Shown here: positions 25,810-35,068 of the stretch, piece by piece
How positions within the stretch are numbered: the stretch's first letter is position 1
Layout of the letters: every line of letters begins with the position of its first letter
Assembly (NCBI GenBank): GCA_016937155.1
Contig: JAFGWM010000076.1
Location: forward strand, 1-50,236
Length of the DNA: 50,236 nucleotides
Origin: Deltaproteobacteria bacterium
GTDB lineage: Bacteria > Myxococcota_A > Polyangia > HGW-17
Direction of reading: 5' to 3'
Made by a program: the position numbers and the translations under genes
Notes under the pieces: generated by a model
Told to the model about the DNA's origin: nothing
Databases searched by the model: none
The model's input: only the letters and a program-made list of their open reading frames with translations

Positions 25810-27315
25810 TTACTCTGGAATAATCATATTCATTGTTCTTATACCTGAAATGTTACCTGAATTATAAGCTACCACAACAAGCTGCCTTGTCCCTCCAAAG
25901 TCGAAATTATGTTCGATTCTAAAAATATCCGAAGTGGAGTAATCAGAACCCAAAAACCATCTGTCAACATAAAGGTCCACTCTATCCGCTCCCGGGGCAC
26001 TGATTGTGAAATTAACCTGAGGAAGAACTGCTGCATCACACTGAACAATAATTTCAATGCCACTATCAGGGGAAAGCATAACACCGGCATCCTCAGAATT
26101 TTTAACGGCCAGAATTCCTTTCTGAATAAGATTTCCAAGATCCGCATCCGTAGTGGTATTATATGGCAAACTGGCTGCAACAAACCATCGTTCACCACTT
26201 GAAGGATCAACGACCAGACCATGCTCAAGACGATCATCACCGCTGACCTGTCCAAGTTTGTTATAAATCAGCACATCAGTGCCAAAAAGTTCCTACATTT
26301 CGGGTGTAATCTTATCAGGAGAAACAAGAAGGGCATCCATCAGTAAAGCATGATCATGGCTGGACAGATTCCACGAATCAGGAAAATCCAATTCATCCAT
26401 CACCACTCTTCTTAAAATATCAGTCATTTCAGATAAGGTAATACAATTGGCATCTTCAGGACAAACTGAATATATCTGACTTGATGATCGTGATGGAATT
26501 ATTCCAGATAATGTGCCCTCGCTATAAGTAATTTCAGGTGAATGCCTGAGGTCAGATTCAGGAAAAGGATGAGTATAGCGCCTTTGGAGAATCATATCAG
26601 GGTAGCCTGCATCTTCAGTCAGATACTGGTCGTTGACTTCAGTAAATCCTGCAATCAGCATTAGTCTATTGTAGGAAACATTATCACTGTTTATAATAGC
26701 TGTTTCGTAGAGATTTCTCAATGTGCCAGAGTAATTTCCGTCATCATCAGAAAAAGATAAAACAGCATCCCCTGTAAGCCCATATTCAGCAACTTTTTTC
26801 AATGCAAATACTGATGCTGCAAGTTTTACTGTGGATGCTGGCCAGAAATTTCCATAGCTGTACGTAAAACCCGTACCACCCATAGAAAACCACTTAATTC
26901 CCGTAATGGAATTAAATTCAACAACTTTTCCTATCAGAAGGTAGGCTCCCTGTGGAGGTAACCAGGATATTTCGTTAAAATATTCTGTAATGAGAGTACG
27001 GTCAGTGGAATTAACCATCTTTTCATAATATGTACCTGATTCAAGTCCATCATCCCTCAGAATATCGGGATCTGAGTCACCAGAATCTAATGAATCAGGT
27101 TGTGCATCCTGTACATCAACTCCAGTATCACCTGAATCAGAACCGGCATCTTCAATGGAATCCGAAATATCCCCATCGGAAATATCCGAATCAGAGTAAG
27201 TGGAATCTGCATCAACTGAAGAATCCGATTCAATCTTTGGGATATCAAGAGTTTTTGGTGAACAGCCAAAGATAAAAAATAAAGAAAATACAATTAAACA
27301 AAGTAAATTTTTCAT
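25810..27315 (-). pseudogene. Beta-lactamase-like serine hydrolase lipoprotein interrupted by in-frame TAG
   Basis: The frame is continuous from ATG 27315 to 25810 except for one TAG codon (26293-26295, codon 341) between ...KITPEM and ELFGTDVLIYNKLG.... The protein has a lipobox (FIFGC, Cys18), an Asp/Ser-rich linker (about residues 25-90) and a class A beta-lactamase-like fold. The SxxK motif is Ser161-Thr-Val-Lys164 (PASTVKL) and the SDN motif is Ser210-Asp-Asn212. The third motif, Lys353-Leu-Gly355, lies after the stop. A small Ig-like domain ends the chain. Truncation at 340 residues would remove the third active-site motif, so a nonsense-mutated gene is the simplest view. Readthrough or a sequencing error are alternatives. 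Such enzymes may be peptidoglycan hydrolases rather than true beta-lactamases. Confidence 0.75.
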
Positions 27316-27325
27316 AATTAGTTCT

Positions 27326-28750
27326 CTAAATACAATCGGGGTCATCATCCTCACACTGAGTGATTACGATAAAATAGGGCCCCGAATGTTCTATCCCTGA
27401 GGATACATATGTGTCAGCAACAATATAATAGATTCCAGGATTGAATGTCCCGGAAATTATTTTGTCATTTCTTAAAATACAAAAATTATTAACTGGTTCA
27501 TCTTCAAGAAGGTGAATATCACTATCACTATCTCCAGTACTGAAAAGCATAATTCTCAGCGAAGCAGGCTGCTCCAGTGTCAACATATAGTAGATTTCAT
27601 TACCACTTTCGTCCTGCCCATTGTCACAACTGCTATATGAATCAATCAGTTTAGAGCCATTTAACGAGGTATCATCGTTGTGAGAAAATGGCAATTGATC
27701 TATTATATAGGGGTCCTCTGCAATACCACTTCCAGTGTAAATACTGGAAAAATTATCAACAGCATCAGTCCCCAGGATCATGTTTTTATAAATATATGAA
27801 AGCAGTTCTAACGTATAAAGATTCCGGTTGTTATAATTGTACTGCAATCCCGATGAGTTAAAGATACATGGTTCTATTTTGCCATTATAGTAAACATTTC
27901 CATGAATTCCATCACTCACTAGCCCGAAATCATCCAGACTGTTTGAAAGATAATACAGGTTTAAAAAGGGAAGTTGATATTTTTCAGATATGGCTCTTGT
28001 AACCTCATTATACACATAAGCCCACCTTGAAGCTGAAATGTTATCATTCCGGGGATTTAATCCTGTAATAAGTGGAACTACTCCTTTTTCAATGCTGTGT
28101 TCCAGCAGTGCAATGAAGTTTTTTACGAATGGCCACATCGCACTTTCATAAGTTGTCCCCATATTCATGTCATTTGTACCATAATTTATTATTGCAAACC
28201 GCGGATTGATAGCGGATATTTCAGAATCGTATGGTGACGGTTCACCTGTCATTGCCCACAGTGCGGTCCGTCCCGATTCCGCACTTAGAGTAATTCTGTC
28301 AAAAGGAGTGGTTCCGGATATCTGAACATTCCGATAGTATTCCAGTGTGCCATATAGATCAGTATTATTGTCTAGATCAAGTTGATAAGTTGTAGCGCTC
28401 ACATCTGCAAAACAGTGCAACAGATTTGTACTTACAGTTCCACTGGCTCCCGCTTTCATAAAAACACTCTGGTCCGAGGTCGGATTATTCAAAATGATAG
28501 AATTTATATTTTTTTTAACATATGAAGTAAAGGGAGATAGAGCTCTATTTGTGGGATATCTTGTGGGTAATTCAGTTCCTGTATCCACTGTATCTCCAGT
28601 GTGGTCTGTAATACTATCATCAATAATATCAGAGAGATTATACGAATCACCAGCATCTGATGTGTCATTACTGTCATTAATAATGTTTATTTGTGTATTG
28701 TTACATGAAAGCAATATAATCAGCAATGCTACAGAAAGAATGATTCTCAT
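27326..28750 (-). CDS. SGNH/GDSL-like hydrolase lipoprotein with PPC-like C-terminal domain
   Basis: 474-aa lipoprotein (lipobox LLSC, Cys16) with an Asp/Ser-rich linker to about residue 60. The catalytic-like region has GASGTVSTNL, a possible nucleophile block, and YGTND (191-194), the usual SGNH block III. It also has SDGIHGN, equivalent to the DxxH block V. This suggests an esterase or acetylhydrolase acting on envelope glycans. The last about 120 residues (LPFSHNDDTSLNG, DSDIHLLEDE, GIYYIVADTYVSSG) match the end of the lipoprotein at 17417-19144. It ends ten bases before the start of the broken serine hydrolase gene, so the two were likely co-transcribed. Confidence 0.72.
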   Translation of the reverse strand: MRIILSVALLIILLSCNNTQINIINDSNDTSDAGDSYNLSDIIDDSITDHTGDTVDTGTELPTRYPTNRALSPFTSYVKKNINSIILNNPTSDQSVFMKAGASGTVSTNLLHCFADVSATTYQLDLDNNTDLYGTLEYYRNVQISGTTPFDRITLSAESGRTALWAMTGEPSPYDSEISAINPRFAIINYGTNDMNMGTTYESAMWPFVKNFIALLEHSIEKGVVPLITGLNPRNDNISASRWAYVYNEVTRAISEKYQLPFLNLYYLSNSLDDFGLVSDGIHGNVYYNGKIEPCIFNSSGLQYNYNNRNLYTLELLSYIYKNMILGTDAVDNFSSIYTGSGIAEDPYIIDQLPFSHNDDTSLNGSKLIDSYSSCDNGQDESGNEIYYMLTLEQPASLRIMLFSTGDSDSDIHLLEDEPVNNFCILRNDKIISGTFNPGIYYIVADTYVSSGIEHSGPYFIVITQCEDDDPDCI

Positions 28751-28811
28751 CAGAGAGCCTTCCAGTGGTAAAATTAATTCAAGTCTTTTTATAGTGGGAT
28801 TACGGGAAATA

Positions 28812-29384
28812 TCAAGTCCTGTTATGTTTTATAAGAAATCGCCTGCCGTGATTTTTTAGATTCCAGTTTGATACTATCTCCCAGTTCTGTTTTTCATCAA
28901 GTTGATCCTCACTGGCTAAAAACCAAAGATTTTCGGCATTATCTGACATTAAATCAAGCCATTCATTTTTAGCCATAAGAGCCCTGCAGACTGCATTATC
29001 CCAGGATGTATCCATAGATTTTTCCATTCTTTCATTTCTAATCTGCAGAGTTGTCCCAGTGATATTTTTGATATGATTTAAGAATGCAAATTTTCTGTCA
29101 ATTACTTCAAAAAGTGTGAATTTGTGTTCAGGAAGAAGAATTGCTGCACATAGCCCTGGAAAGCCACCTCCACTTCCCACATCCACCCATGTTCCTGATA
29201 TATCAACAATCGATTTTGCAAAGTATGCACTGTCAATAAAATGGTAGTCGATTTCCTTTTCACGCCTTGAAACGAGGTTCACCCGCCTGTTCCATCTTAC
29301 AAGCTCTGAGCGGTAAATCTCAAGTTTTTCGATTTGTTCTGGGGAAAATTCACTAACTGGAAAATAATTAGAGAGAGGGATCAA
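28812..29384 (-). CDS. rsmG: 16S rRNA (guanine527-N7)-methyltransferase
   Basis: Methylates G527 in the 530 loop of 16S rRNA using S-adenosylmethionine. The 190-aa sequence shows the RsmG features RWNRRVNLVSRREKEIDYHFIDS, the SAM-binding WVDVGSGGGFPGLCAAI, and VCRALMAKNEWL. The only plausible start in frame is a TTG at 29384, just after the rpsA stop, without a clear ribosome site, so translation may be coupled to rpsA. It is slightly shorter than the usual 205-215 aa. Confidence 0.9.
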   Translation of the reverse strand: MIPLSNYFPVSEFSPEQIEKLEIYRSELVRWNRRVNLVSRREKEIDYHFIDSAYFAKSIVDISGTWVDVGSGGGFPGLCAAILLPEHKFTLFEVIDRKFAFLNHIKNITGTTLQIRNERMEKSMDTSWDNAVCRALMAKNEWLDLMSDNAENLWFLASEDQLDEKQNWEIVSNWNLKNHGRRFLIKHNRT

Positions 29385-29399
29385 AGCAGGAAATAGTGA

Positions 29400-31115
29400 C
29401 TACTCGTCACCCTTTTTCAGAGCGTCCTGCAGTTTCTGACCAAATACATCGCCAAGTGTTGATTTTGGTCCAGCAGCGCCACCCTGCATATTAGAGAGCT
29501 GCTCAACTCTGCGTGCAGCTTTAATTGAAAGACTGATACGTCTTTCTTCAGGATCGAGACCAATAACTGCCACATCAACTTCATCGCCAGGATTAAGAAC
29601 TTCTTTTGGATCTTCAATATGATCTTCACTTATCTCACTGATATGAACCAGACCATCAACGCCCTCTTCCAGTTCAATGAAAGCACCGAAATCAAGAACC
29701 TTAAGAATGTGACCCTTTACAACTGTTCCAACTGCATACTGTGAAGGGATTCTGCTCCAAGGATCGGCTACAAGCTGTTTAATTCCAAGACTGATTTTGG
29801 GTTTTTCCTGTTCGATATCAATGTTGAGAACAACAACATCCACATCATCACCCTTGGTGAATAGTTCAGATGGATGACGAACTTTCTGCGTCCAACTGAG
29901 GTCACTGATATGAACCAAACCATCAATTCCTTCTTCAATTTCAATAAAGATACCGAAATCGGCAATATTTCTAACTTTACCTGATACACGGCATCCAACT
30001 GGATATTTTTCTCTGAGTACATCGTAAGGATTTGGTTCAAGCTGTTTCATACCAAGACTGATTCTTGCGTTCTCAGTATCTATGTCAAGAACGGCAGCTT
30101 CAACTATATCGCCTTTTTCAACCATCTGACTCGGGTGCTTGACATGTTTTGTCCAGCTCATCTCACTTACATGAATGAGTCCTTCGATACCTTCTTCAAG
30201 CTCAACAAAAGCGCCGTAATCTTTTAGGCTAACCACCTTACCACGAACAACTGTCCCTGGTTTGTATCTTTCCTGGGCACTAATCCATGGATCCTCAGTA
30301 ATCTGTTTGATACCGAGTGATACTTTTTCGCTGTCCGGATCATATTTTAAGATTTTCACATTGATTTTGTCATTAACGCGAATGAGTTCTTTAGGATTTG
30401 TAACTCTGCCCCATGACATATCAGTAATATGGAGAAGACCATCTACACCGCCCAGATCGATGAAAGCACCATAATCGGTAACATTTTTAACTGTTCCTTC
30501 AACGACTTCACCTTCCTTGAGAATGGAGAGGGTATTGGCTTTCTGCTCATCCCTCTCCTTTTCAAGAATGGCCCGTCTGCTGAGAACTATGTTCCCGCGT
30601 TTCTTATTAAATTTAATGATCTTGAATCTGTATGTTTTGCCTACAAACTGATCAAGATTCTGAACCGGACGAAGGTCAACCTGACTTCCCGGTAAAAATG
30701 CTTTCACACCACCACGGATAAGAACGCTGAGTCCGCCTTTAACTTTCTGCTTAACAACACCCTCAATTTCGCTTTCCTTGTCGAGAGCACTGGAAATTTC
30801 ATCCCAGACTTTCATCTTGTCAGCTTTTTCTTTTGAGAGCTGCACCATATCGTCACGGCTCTGAAGTTCCTCAACGAAAACTTCAATTTCATCGCCAACT
30901 TTGTAATTGAAAGAACCATCAACTTCTTCAAATTCAGAGAGGGATATTTCACCTTCTGATTTATAGCCGATGTCAACGATTACTTTCTCTTCTTTTTTTC
31001 TGATTTCGATAATTTTACCGTTGATCAACTGACCCTGTGAAATCTGTCGATCGGACTGTTCAAGCATCTGCTCGAAAGATAGTGCGCTGTCGTTACTTTT
31101 TGAATTTTGTGTCAT
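29400..31115 (-). CDS. rpsA: 30S ribosomal protein S1
   Basis: 571-aa RNA-binding ribosomal protein with six S1 domains (roughly residues 30-100, 115-185, 200-270, 290-360, 375-445, 460-535), which docks mRNA on the 30S subunit. The last four domains show the strong repeat G(x)VxxLxDYGAFVELEEGIEGLIHVSEMSW and its variants. Length and domain count fit the classic proteobacterial S1. It ends with TAG. A good promoter lies upstream and rsmG follows 15 bp downstream. Confidence 0.97.
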   Translation of the reverse strand: MTQNSKSNDSALSFEQMLEQSDRQISQGQLINGKIIEIRKKEEKVIVDIGYKSEGEISLSEFEEVDGSFNYKVGDEIEVFVEELQSRDDMVQLSKEKADKMKVWDEISSALDKESEIEGVVKQKVKGGLSVLIRGGVKAFLPGSQVDLRPVQNLDQFVGKTYRFKIIKFNKKRGNIVLSRRAILEKERDEQKANTLSILKEGEVVEGTVKNVTDYGAFIDLGGVDGLLHITDMSWGRVTNPKELIRVNDKINVKILKYDPDSEKVSLGIKQITEDPWISAQERYKPGTVVRGKVVSLKDYGAFVELEEGIEGLIHVSEMSWTKHVKHPSQMVEKGDIVEAAVLDIDTENARISLGMKQLEPNPYDVLREKYPVGCRVSGKVRNIADFGIFIEIEEGIDGLVHISDLSWTQKVRHPSELFTKGDDVDVVVLNIDIEQEKPKISLGIKQLVADPWSRIPSQYAVGTVVKGHILKVLDFGAFIELEEGVDGLVHISEISEDHIEDPKEVLNPGDEVDVAVIGLDPEERRISLSIKAARRVEQLSNMQGGAAGPKSTLGDVFGQKLQDALKKGDE

Positions 31116-31175
31116 TTCTCCATTGAACCTCTTGATTAGATTCTCCCTTTGTCCTTAAACTCCGGAAGTAGGCGA

Positions 31176-31204
31176 GAAATACTACCTATCGATAGAGTTG
31201 TCAA
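31176..31204 (-). promoter_or_regulatory. Candidate promoter of rpsA
   Basis: On the minus strand a consensus -35 TTGACA (31199-31204) is followed after 17 bp by TATTTC (31176-31181), about 60 bp upstream of the rpsA start codon. Perfect -35 and ideal spacing make this the most convincing housekeeping promoter in the window. Confidence 0.6.
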
Positions 31205-31270
31205 CAAGCTATTCAGATTTTTTTCAGGAAATTTAAAAATTTGTGATTTTTTCTGTACTGACTAATAAGA

Positions 31271-32239
31271 TTAGTCCCCCAGGACATATGCAAAAATAAG
31301 AGGCGCCACAATACTGGCATCAGATTGGATATTGTACTTTGGGGCATCTGCTGCAAGCTTGAACCACGTGATTTTTTCATTCGGTACAGCGCCGCTGTAT
31401 CCGCCGTATGATGTTGTGGCATCTGTAATCTGAGCGAAATAACCCCAGAGTTTTGCATCTTTAATCTCAAGGTCCTGCACAATCAGTGGAACCGCACAGA
31501 TTGCAAAATCACCTGCTATACCCCCACCAATCTGAAAGAATCCAATTGAAGATGTTTTTTGTGTTTCAAGATACCATTCAACAAGATGCTGCATCTGCTC
31601 AGTGCCGGTTCTGATAACATTATGGTGAGGAACTTCTCCTGTGATAACCATTGCCGCAAATATATTGCCGAGAGTTGAATCTTCGTATCCAGGCACAAAC
31701 ACGGGAATGTTCATTTCACAGGCTGCAAGAAGCCAACTGTTTTCCGGTGGAATCTGGTAATGCTGTTCAAACACACCGGATCTTATCAACTGATACATAT
31801 ATTCATAGGGAAAATAACTTTTCCCTTCATCTGCAGCCTTATTCCAAAGTTTTACCATTTCTTCCTGAAGAATTCGAAAAACATTTTCAGGAATAGCAGT
31901 ATCAGTAACACGATTATAACCTTCATCACGGATTGCCAGTTCCTGTTGAGGAGATAAACAGTAATACTCCGGCAATGGTTTGTAATTGTTATGTTCAACC
32001 AGATTGAAGATATCCTCTTCAAGATTAGCTGCTGTACAGCTTATTCCATGAACTTTCCCTTCACGTATCATTCTCGCAAGAATAATACCCAGTTCACCGG
32101 TACTCATAGCACCGGCCAGAGTCATGAACATTTTTCCACCATTATCAAGATGATTACAGTATCCCTTTGCAGCACTAAGGGCTTCTCTTGCATTATAGTG
32201 TTTAAAATGTTTTTCTAAAAATTCACTGACTTTTCCCAT
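31271..32239 (-). CDS. Deoxyhypusine synthase-family protein
   Basis: 322-aa NAD-dependent aminobutyl-transfer-type enzyme. Family elements are GGKMFMTLAGAMSTGELG, HGISCTAANLEEDIF, SSIGFFQIGGGIAGDFAIC and GAVPNEKITWFKLA; the last carries the lysine equivalent to the catalytic Lys of deoxyhypusine synthase. Bacteria lack eIF5A, and bacterial relatives act in polyamine chemistry such as homospermidine formation, so the substrate here is probably a polyamine. It is 11 bp downstream of ahcY with AAAGGAG before the ATG, so it sits in the same operon. Confidence 0.85.
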   Translation of the reverse strand: MGKVSEFLEKHFKHYNAREALSAAKGYCNHLDNGGKMFMTLAGAMSTGELGIILARMIREGKVHGISCTAANLEEDIFNLVEHNNYKPLPEYYCLSPQQELAIRDEGYNRVTDTAIPENVFRILQEEMVKLWNKAADEGKSYFPYEYMYQLIRSGVFEQHYQIPPENSWLLAACEMNIPVFVPGYEDSTLGNIFAAMVITGEVPHHNVIRTGTEQMQHLVEWYLETQKTSSIGFFQIGGGIAGDFAICAVPLIVQDLEIKDAKLWGYFAQITDATTSYGGYSGAVPNEKITWFKLAADAPKYNIQSDASIVAPLIFAYVLGD

Positions 32240-32250
32240 TATAACTCCTT

Positions 32251-33675
32251 TTAATACCTGTACATTTCAGGTTTAAATGGTCCATCCACGCTGACTCCGA
32301 TATAGTCAGCCTGAACTTCGGAAAGCTTTGTAAGTTTTACGCCCAGTTTATTGAGATGCAACTTTGCAACTTCCTCATCAAGTTTTTTGGACAATGTATA
32401 AACTTTCTTTTCAAAATCGTTTTTAGCAAGCTCGATCTGGGCCAGACACTGATTTGAAAATGAAGTACTCATAACAAAACTTGGATGTCCGGTGGCACAT
32501 CCGAGATTAACAAGACGACCTTCAGCCAGTACAATAATACTGTTTCCGCTACCCATTAACCATTGATCCACCTGTGGTTTTACAGGTATTCGAGTACAAA
32601 CACCACCGTTTTCAAGGTAAGTCATTTCAATTTCACTGTCAAAATGGCCGATGTTGCATAATATTGCTCCATCTTTCATTCTTTCCATGTGCTCACCCCG
32701 AATCACATGATAATTTCCAGTGGCGGTGACAAAAATATCAGCCTGTTCAACAACATCTTCCACTGTTTTAACTTCATATCCTTCCATTGCAGCCTGAAGG
32801 GCACAAATTGGATCTATTTCGGTAACTATAACTCTGGCACCAAAGCCACGCATTGACTGTGCACAACCCTTACCAACATCACCATAACCGCACACTACGA
32901 CCGTTTTGCCGGCAACCATTATGTCTGTTGCTCGTTTTATTCCATCAGCAAGACTTTCACGACAACCATATAGATTATCAAATTTAGATTTGGTAACACT
33001 ATCGTTAACATTAATTGCCGGAAACAGTAATTCTCCCGTCTCCATCATTTTGTACAGACGATGAACTCCGGTTGTGGTTTCTTCAGAGACTCCCCTCAAG
33101 GCTGAAGCCATCAGAGTCCATTTATCAGAGGAATTCTTCAGGCCTTTTGCAATACGATCCATTACAATTCCAAATTCTTTGTTATCAGGAACAATATCTA
33201 AAATAGTCGGATCTTTCTCAGCTTTTACGCCCTGATGAATCAGAAGGGTTGCATCACCCCCATCATCCACTATTAAATCTGGACCTGTTCCATCTGGCCA
33301 GGTAAGCGCCATTTCAGTACACCACCAGTATTCCTCAAGGGTTTCGCCCTTCCATGCATAAACATTTGCAAGTCCGAGTTTAACCACGGCGCTGGCAGCA
33401 TGATCCTGTGTGGAAAAAATATTGCAACTGGCCCAGCGAATATCAGCTCCAAGTACGTGAAGCGTTTCGATGAGCATGGCAGTTTGAATAGTCATATGGA
33501 GACTTCCCATAACTTTCAGACCTTTAAGAGGTTTCTCCTTGCCATATTTCTCTCTTATTGCCATTAAGCCCGGCATTTCATTTCTGGAAAGTTCCATCTC
33601 CTTAATACCCCAATCAGCCAGATCCATATCGGCCACTTTGTAGTCAAGGTCTTTATCAATTGGTCTGTATTCCAT
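32251..33675 (-). CDS. ahcY: Adenosylhomocysteinase
   Basis: Reversible NAD-dependent hydrolysis of S-adenosylhomocysteine to adenosine and homocysteine, clearing the product of methyltransferases. The 474-aa sequence has [16 protein letters not shown], the NAD-binding [41 protein letters not shown], and the invariant end KPEMYRY. The strong ribosome site GGAGAAGG lies before the ATG. It is first gene of the ahcY/deoxyhypusine-synthase-like pair, linking methyl cycle and polyamine metabolism. Confidence 0.97.
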   Translation of the reverse strand: MEYRPIDKDLDYKVADMDLADWGIKEMELSRNEMPGLMAIREKYGKEKPLKGLKVMGSLHMTIQTAMLIETLHVLGADIRWASCNIFSTQDHAASAVVKLGLANVYAWKGETLEEYWWCTEMALTWPDGTGPDLIVDDGGDATLLIHQGVKAEKDPTILDIVPDNKEFGIVMDRIAKGLKNSSDKWTLMASALRGVSEETTTGVHRLYKMMETGELLFPAINVNDSVTKSKFDNLYGCRESLADGIKRATDIMVAGKTVVVCGYGDVGKGCAQSMRGFGARVIVTEIDPICALQAAMEGYEVKTVEDVVEQADIFVTATGNYHVIRGEHMERMKDGAILCNIGHFDSEIEMTYLENGGVCTRIPVKPQVDQWLMGSGNSIIVLAEGRLVNLGCATGHPSFVMSTSFSNQCLAQIELAKNDFEKKVYTLSKKLDEEVAKLHLNKLGVKLTKLSEVQADYIGVSVDGPFKPEMYRY

Positions 33676-33748
33676 ATTCCTTCTCCATAATCGTTAATAG
33701 GATTTATTTTGCTCAGTATCCGGCTTCAGCTGCCAAAACTTTCGAGGG

Positions 33749-33777
33749 ACACTAAACCAGATTTTCATTTAAATCAA
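33749..33777 (-). promoter_or_regulatory. Candidate promoter of ahcY
   Basis: On the minus strand TTGATT (33772-33777) and TAGTGT (33749-33754) are 17 bp apart, about 75 bp before the ahcY start. The leader does not show a pattern I can match to an SAH or SAM riboswitch. Confidence 0.3.
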
Positions 33778-33792
33778 TTGTGAAGAATTACT

Positions 33793-35067
33793 CTATTCAT
33801 CACCGCAGGTAACAGTATAGGATGAGCAGTCAGGCTGTGAAGTACTGGGGGAATCCAGTTCAATTTTCAGGTAAAAAGTCAGTGAATCACCATTTCCCGG
33901 GCCTATGGGTTCAAGATCAATTGTCTGTGTCTGCCCGGGGTACACAGTCACGCAGTAATCACTATTCCAGGATGATTCAGATGTACTTGTTCCTGCACAC
34001 ATTTTGAGACGATTTCCTGAAGACGGCACACTCAAAGTGGCATATGGATATGACAGGCATGTGATACCCCATGGGTTTTCATAGTCAAATTTGAAATAAT
34101 CCGCACTTCCATAACCGTTTTCATCCACAGGTATCTTCACGTTTGATTTTGAAATACTGAAATCGCAGTCATCACCGCCACCGAGCAAAAGTGCAGAACT
34201 TGTTGTTGTACCGCTTTCAGTATCATCCTCGCATTCACATCCTGTCGAATTTTCTCCATCAGTATCAAAATATCCATCCTCACATGTCAGTACACACTGA
34301 GCATTGAGACACTCAACATCGCTGCCTTCAATATCACCACCACTGCATGGTGTGTCACACTGCTCACAATGCTCGGGAGTTCCGATGAGGCCCTCATCTA
34401 TTGAACCATTACAGTTATTATCAACCCCGTCACATACTTCTTCTGATGGAACCAGAGCACTACAGTCGGACCAGCCTGCATCACCAAGGCACTGTTTCAC
34501 TCCACTACAGCTTCCGTATGTATTTTCATTTGTGCAGCTTACAGTCAGACCTACACTCCCAGCGGTACAGTCACAGCCTCCTGTCTGTGGAACGCAAACA
34601 TTTCCGGAATAACCGGCAATGGATGTTTTAGGAAGACAGATATAGCCCTCGTTACATTTTCCACCAATACTACAGTCACTTAGACATACCCCTGAATCAC
34701 CCACAGTCACACATCTGTCTGAATACTGTCCGCAGTGAGAATCTATTTCGCAATCAGTGCACTGAAAACCACTTTCATCAGGAAAACACAAGGAAAGTGA
34801 AACATCATCCCTTGAACTCTGCCGGCATGTAAAATCAGCAGGACAGTTTTGAGTGGTGCATTCATCTGTACAGTGCAGTGAAAAATCTGCAGCCCAAAGT
34901 ATACAGTGCATACTGTTGCAGTCCTCATCTCTGGTACAGGAATCACCGAATTCACCATTTGATGTATTGTTGGTTGAGTTATTGGTGCTATTATTTGTAC
35001 TGCTTGTAGAGCCGCCGGCACACCCCACAAGAATGAACGATCCAATCAAAAAACGTCTCAATTTCAT
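33793..35067 (-). CDS. MopE-like Cys-rich lipoprotein (downstream copy)
   Basis: 424-aa exported lipoprotein: signal with lipobox LVGC, then an Asn/Ser/Thr linker (SSTNNSTNNSTNNTS). A long Cys-rich region carries paired-Cys modules (DSCTRDEDCNSMHC..., DCEIDSHCGQYSDRC...). It includes the calcium-binding-like motif CDGVDNNCNGSIDEG, found in the MopE/surface proteins of Myxococcota and related bacteria. The final about 120 residues form a beta domain of the PPC type. Function is likely cell-surface structure or adhesion; no enzyme motif is visible. It starts one base after its paralogue's stop, so the two form an operon. Confidence 0.75.
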   Translation of the reverse strand: MKLRRFLIGSFILVGCAGGSTSSTNNSTNNSTNNTSNGEFGDSCTRDEDCNSMHCILWAADFSLHCTDECTTQNCPADFTCRQSSRDDVSLSLCFPDESGFQCTDCEIDSHCGQYSDRCVTVGDSGVCLSDCSIGGKCNEGYICLPKTSIAGYSGNVCVPQTGGCDCTAGSVGLTVSCTNENTYGSCSGVKQCLGDAGWSDCSALVPSEEVCDGVDNNCNGSIDEGLIGTPEHCEQCDTPCSGGDIEGSDVECLNAQCVLTCEDGYFDTDGENSTGCECEDDTESGTTTSSALLLGGGDDCDFSISKSNVKIPVDENGYGSADYFKFDYENPWGITCLSYPYATLSVPSSGNRLKMCAGTSTSESSWNSDYCVTVYPGQTQTIDLEPIGPGNGDSLTFYLKIELDSPSTSQPDCSSYTVTCGDE

Positions 35068-35068
35068 G

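Noticed and set aside
25795-25814. AGTAAA/TTTACT inverted repeat as bidirectional terminator
   Set aside because: Six A/T-rich pairs with an 8-nt loop are too weak to claim.
26293-26295. Genome-wide TAG recoding
   Set aside because: TAG serves as the terminal stop of pgi, rpsA and the UbiA-family gene, where readthrough would add non-conserved tails.
33676-33792. SAH or SAM riboswitch before ahcY
   Set aside because: The leader is short and shows none of the conserved paired blocks I know for these riboswitches; only a promoter-like pair is visible.
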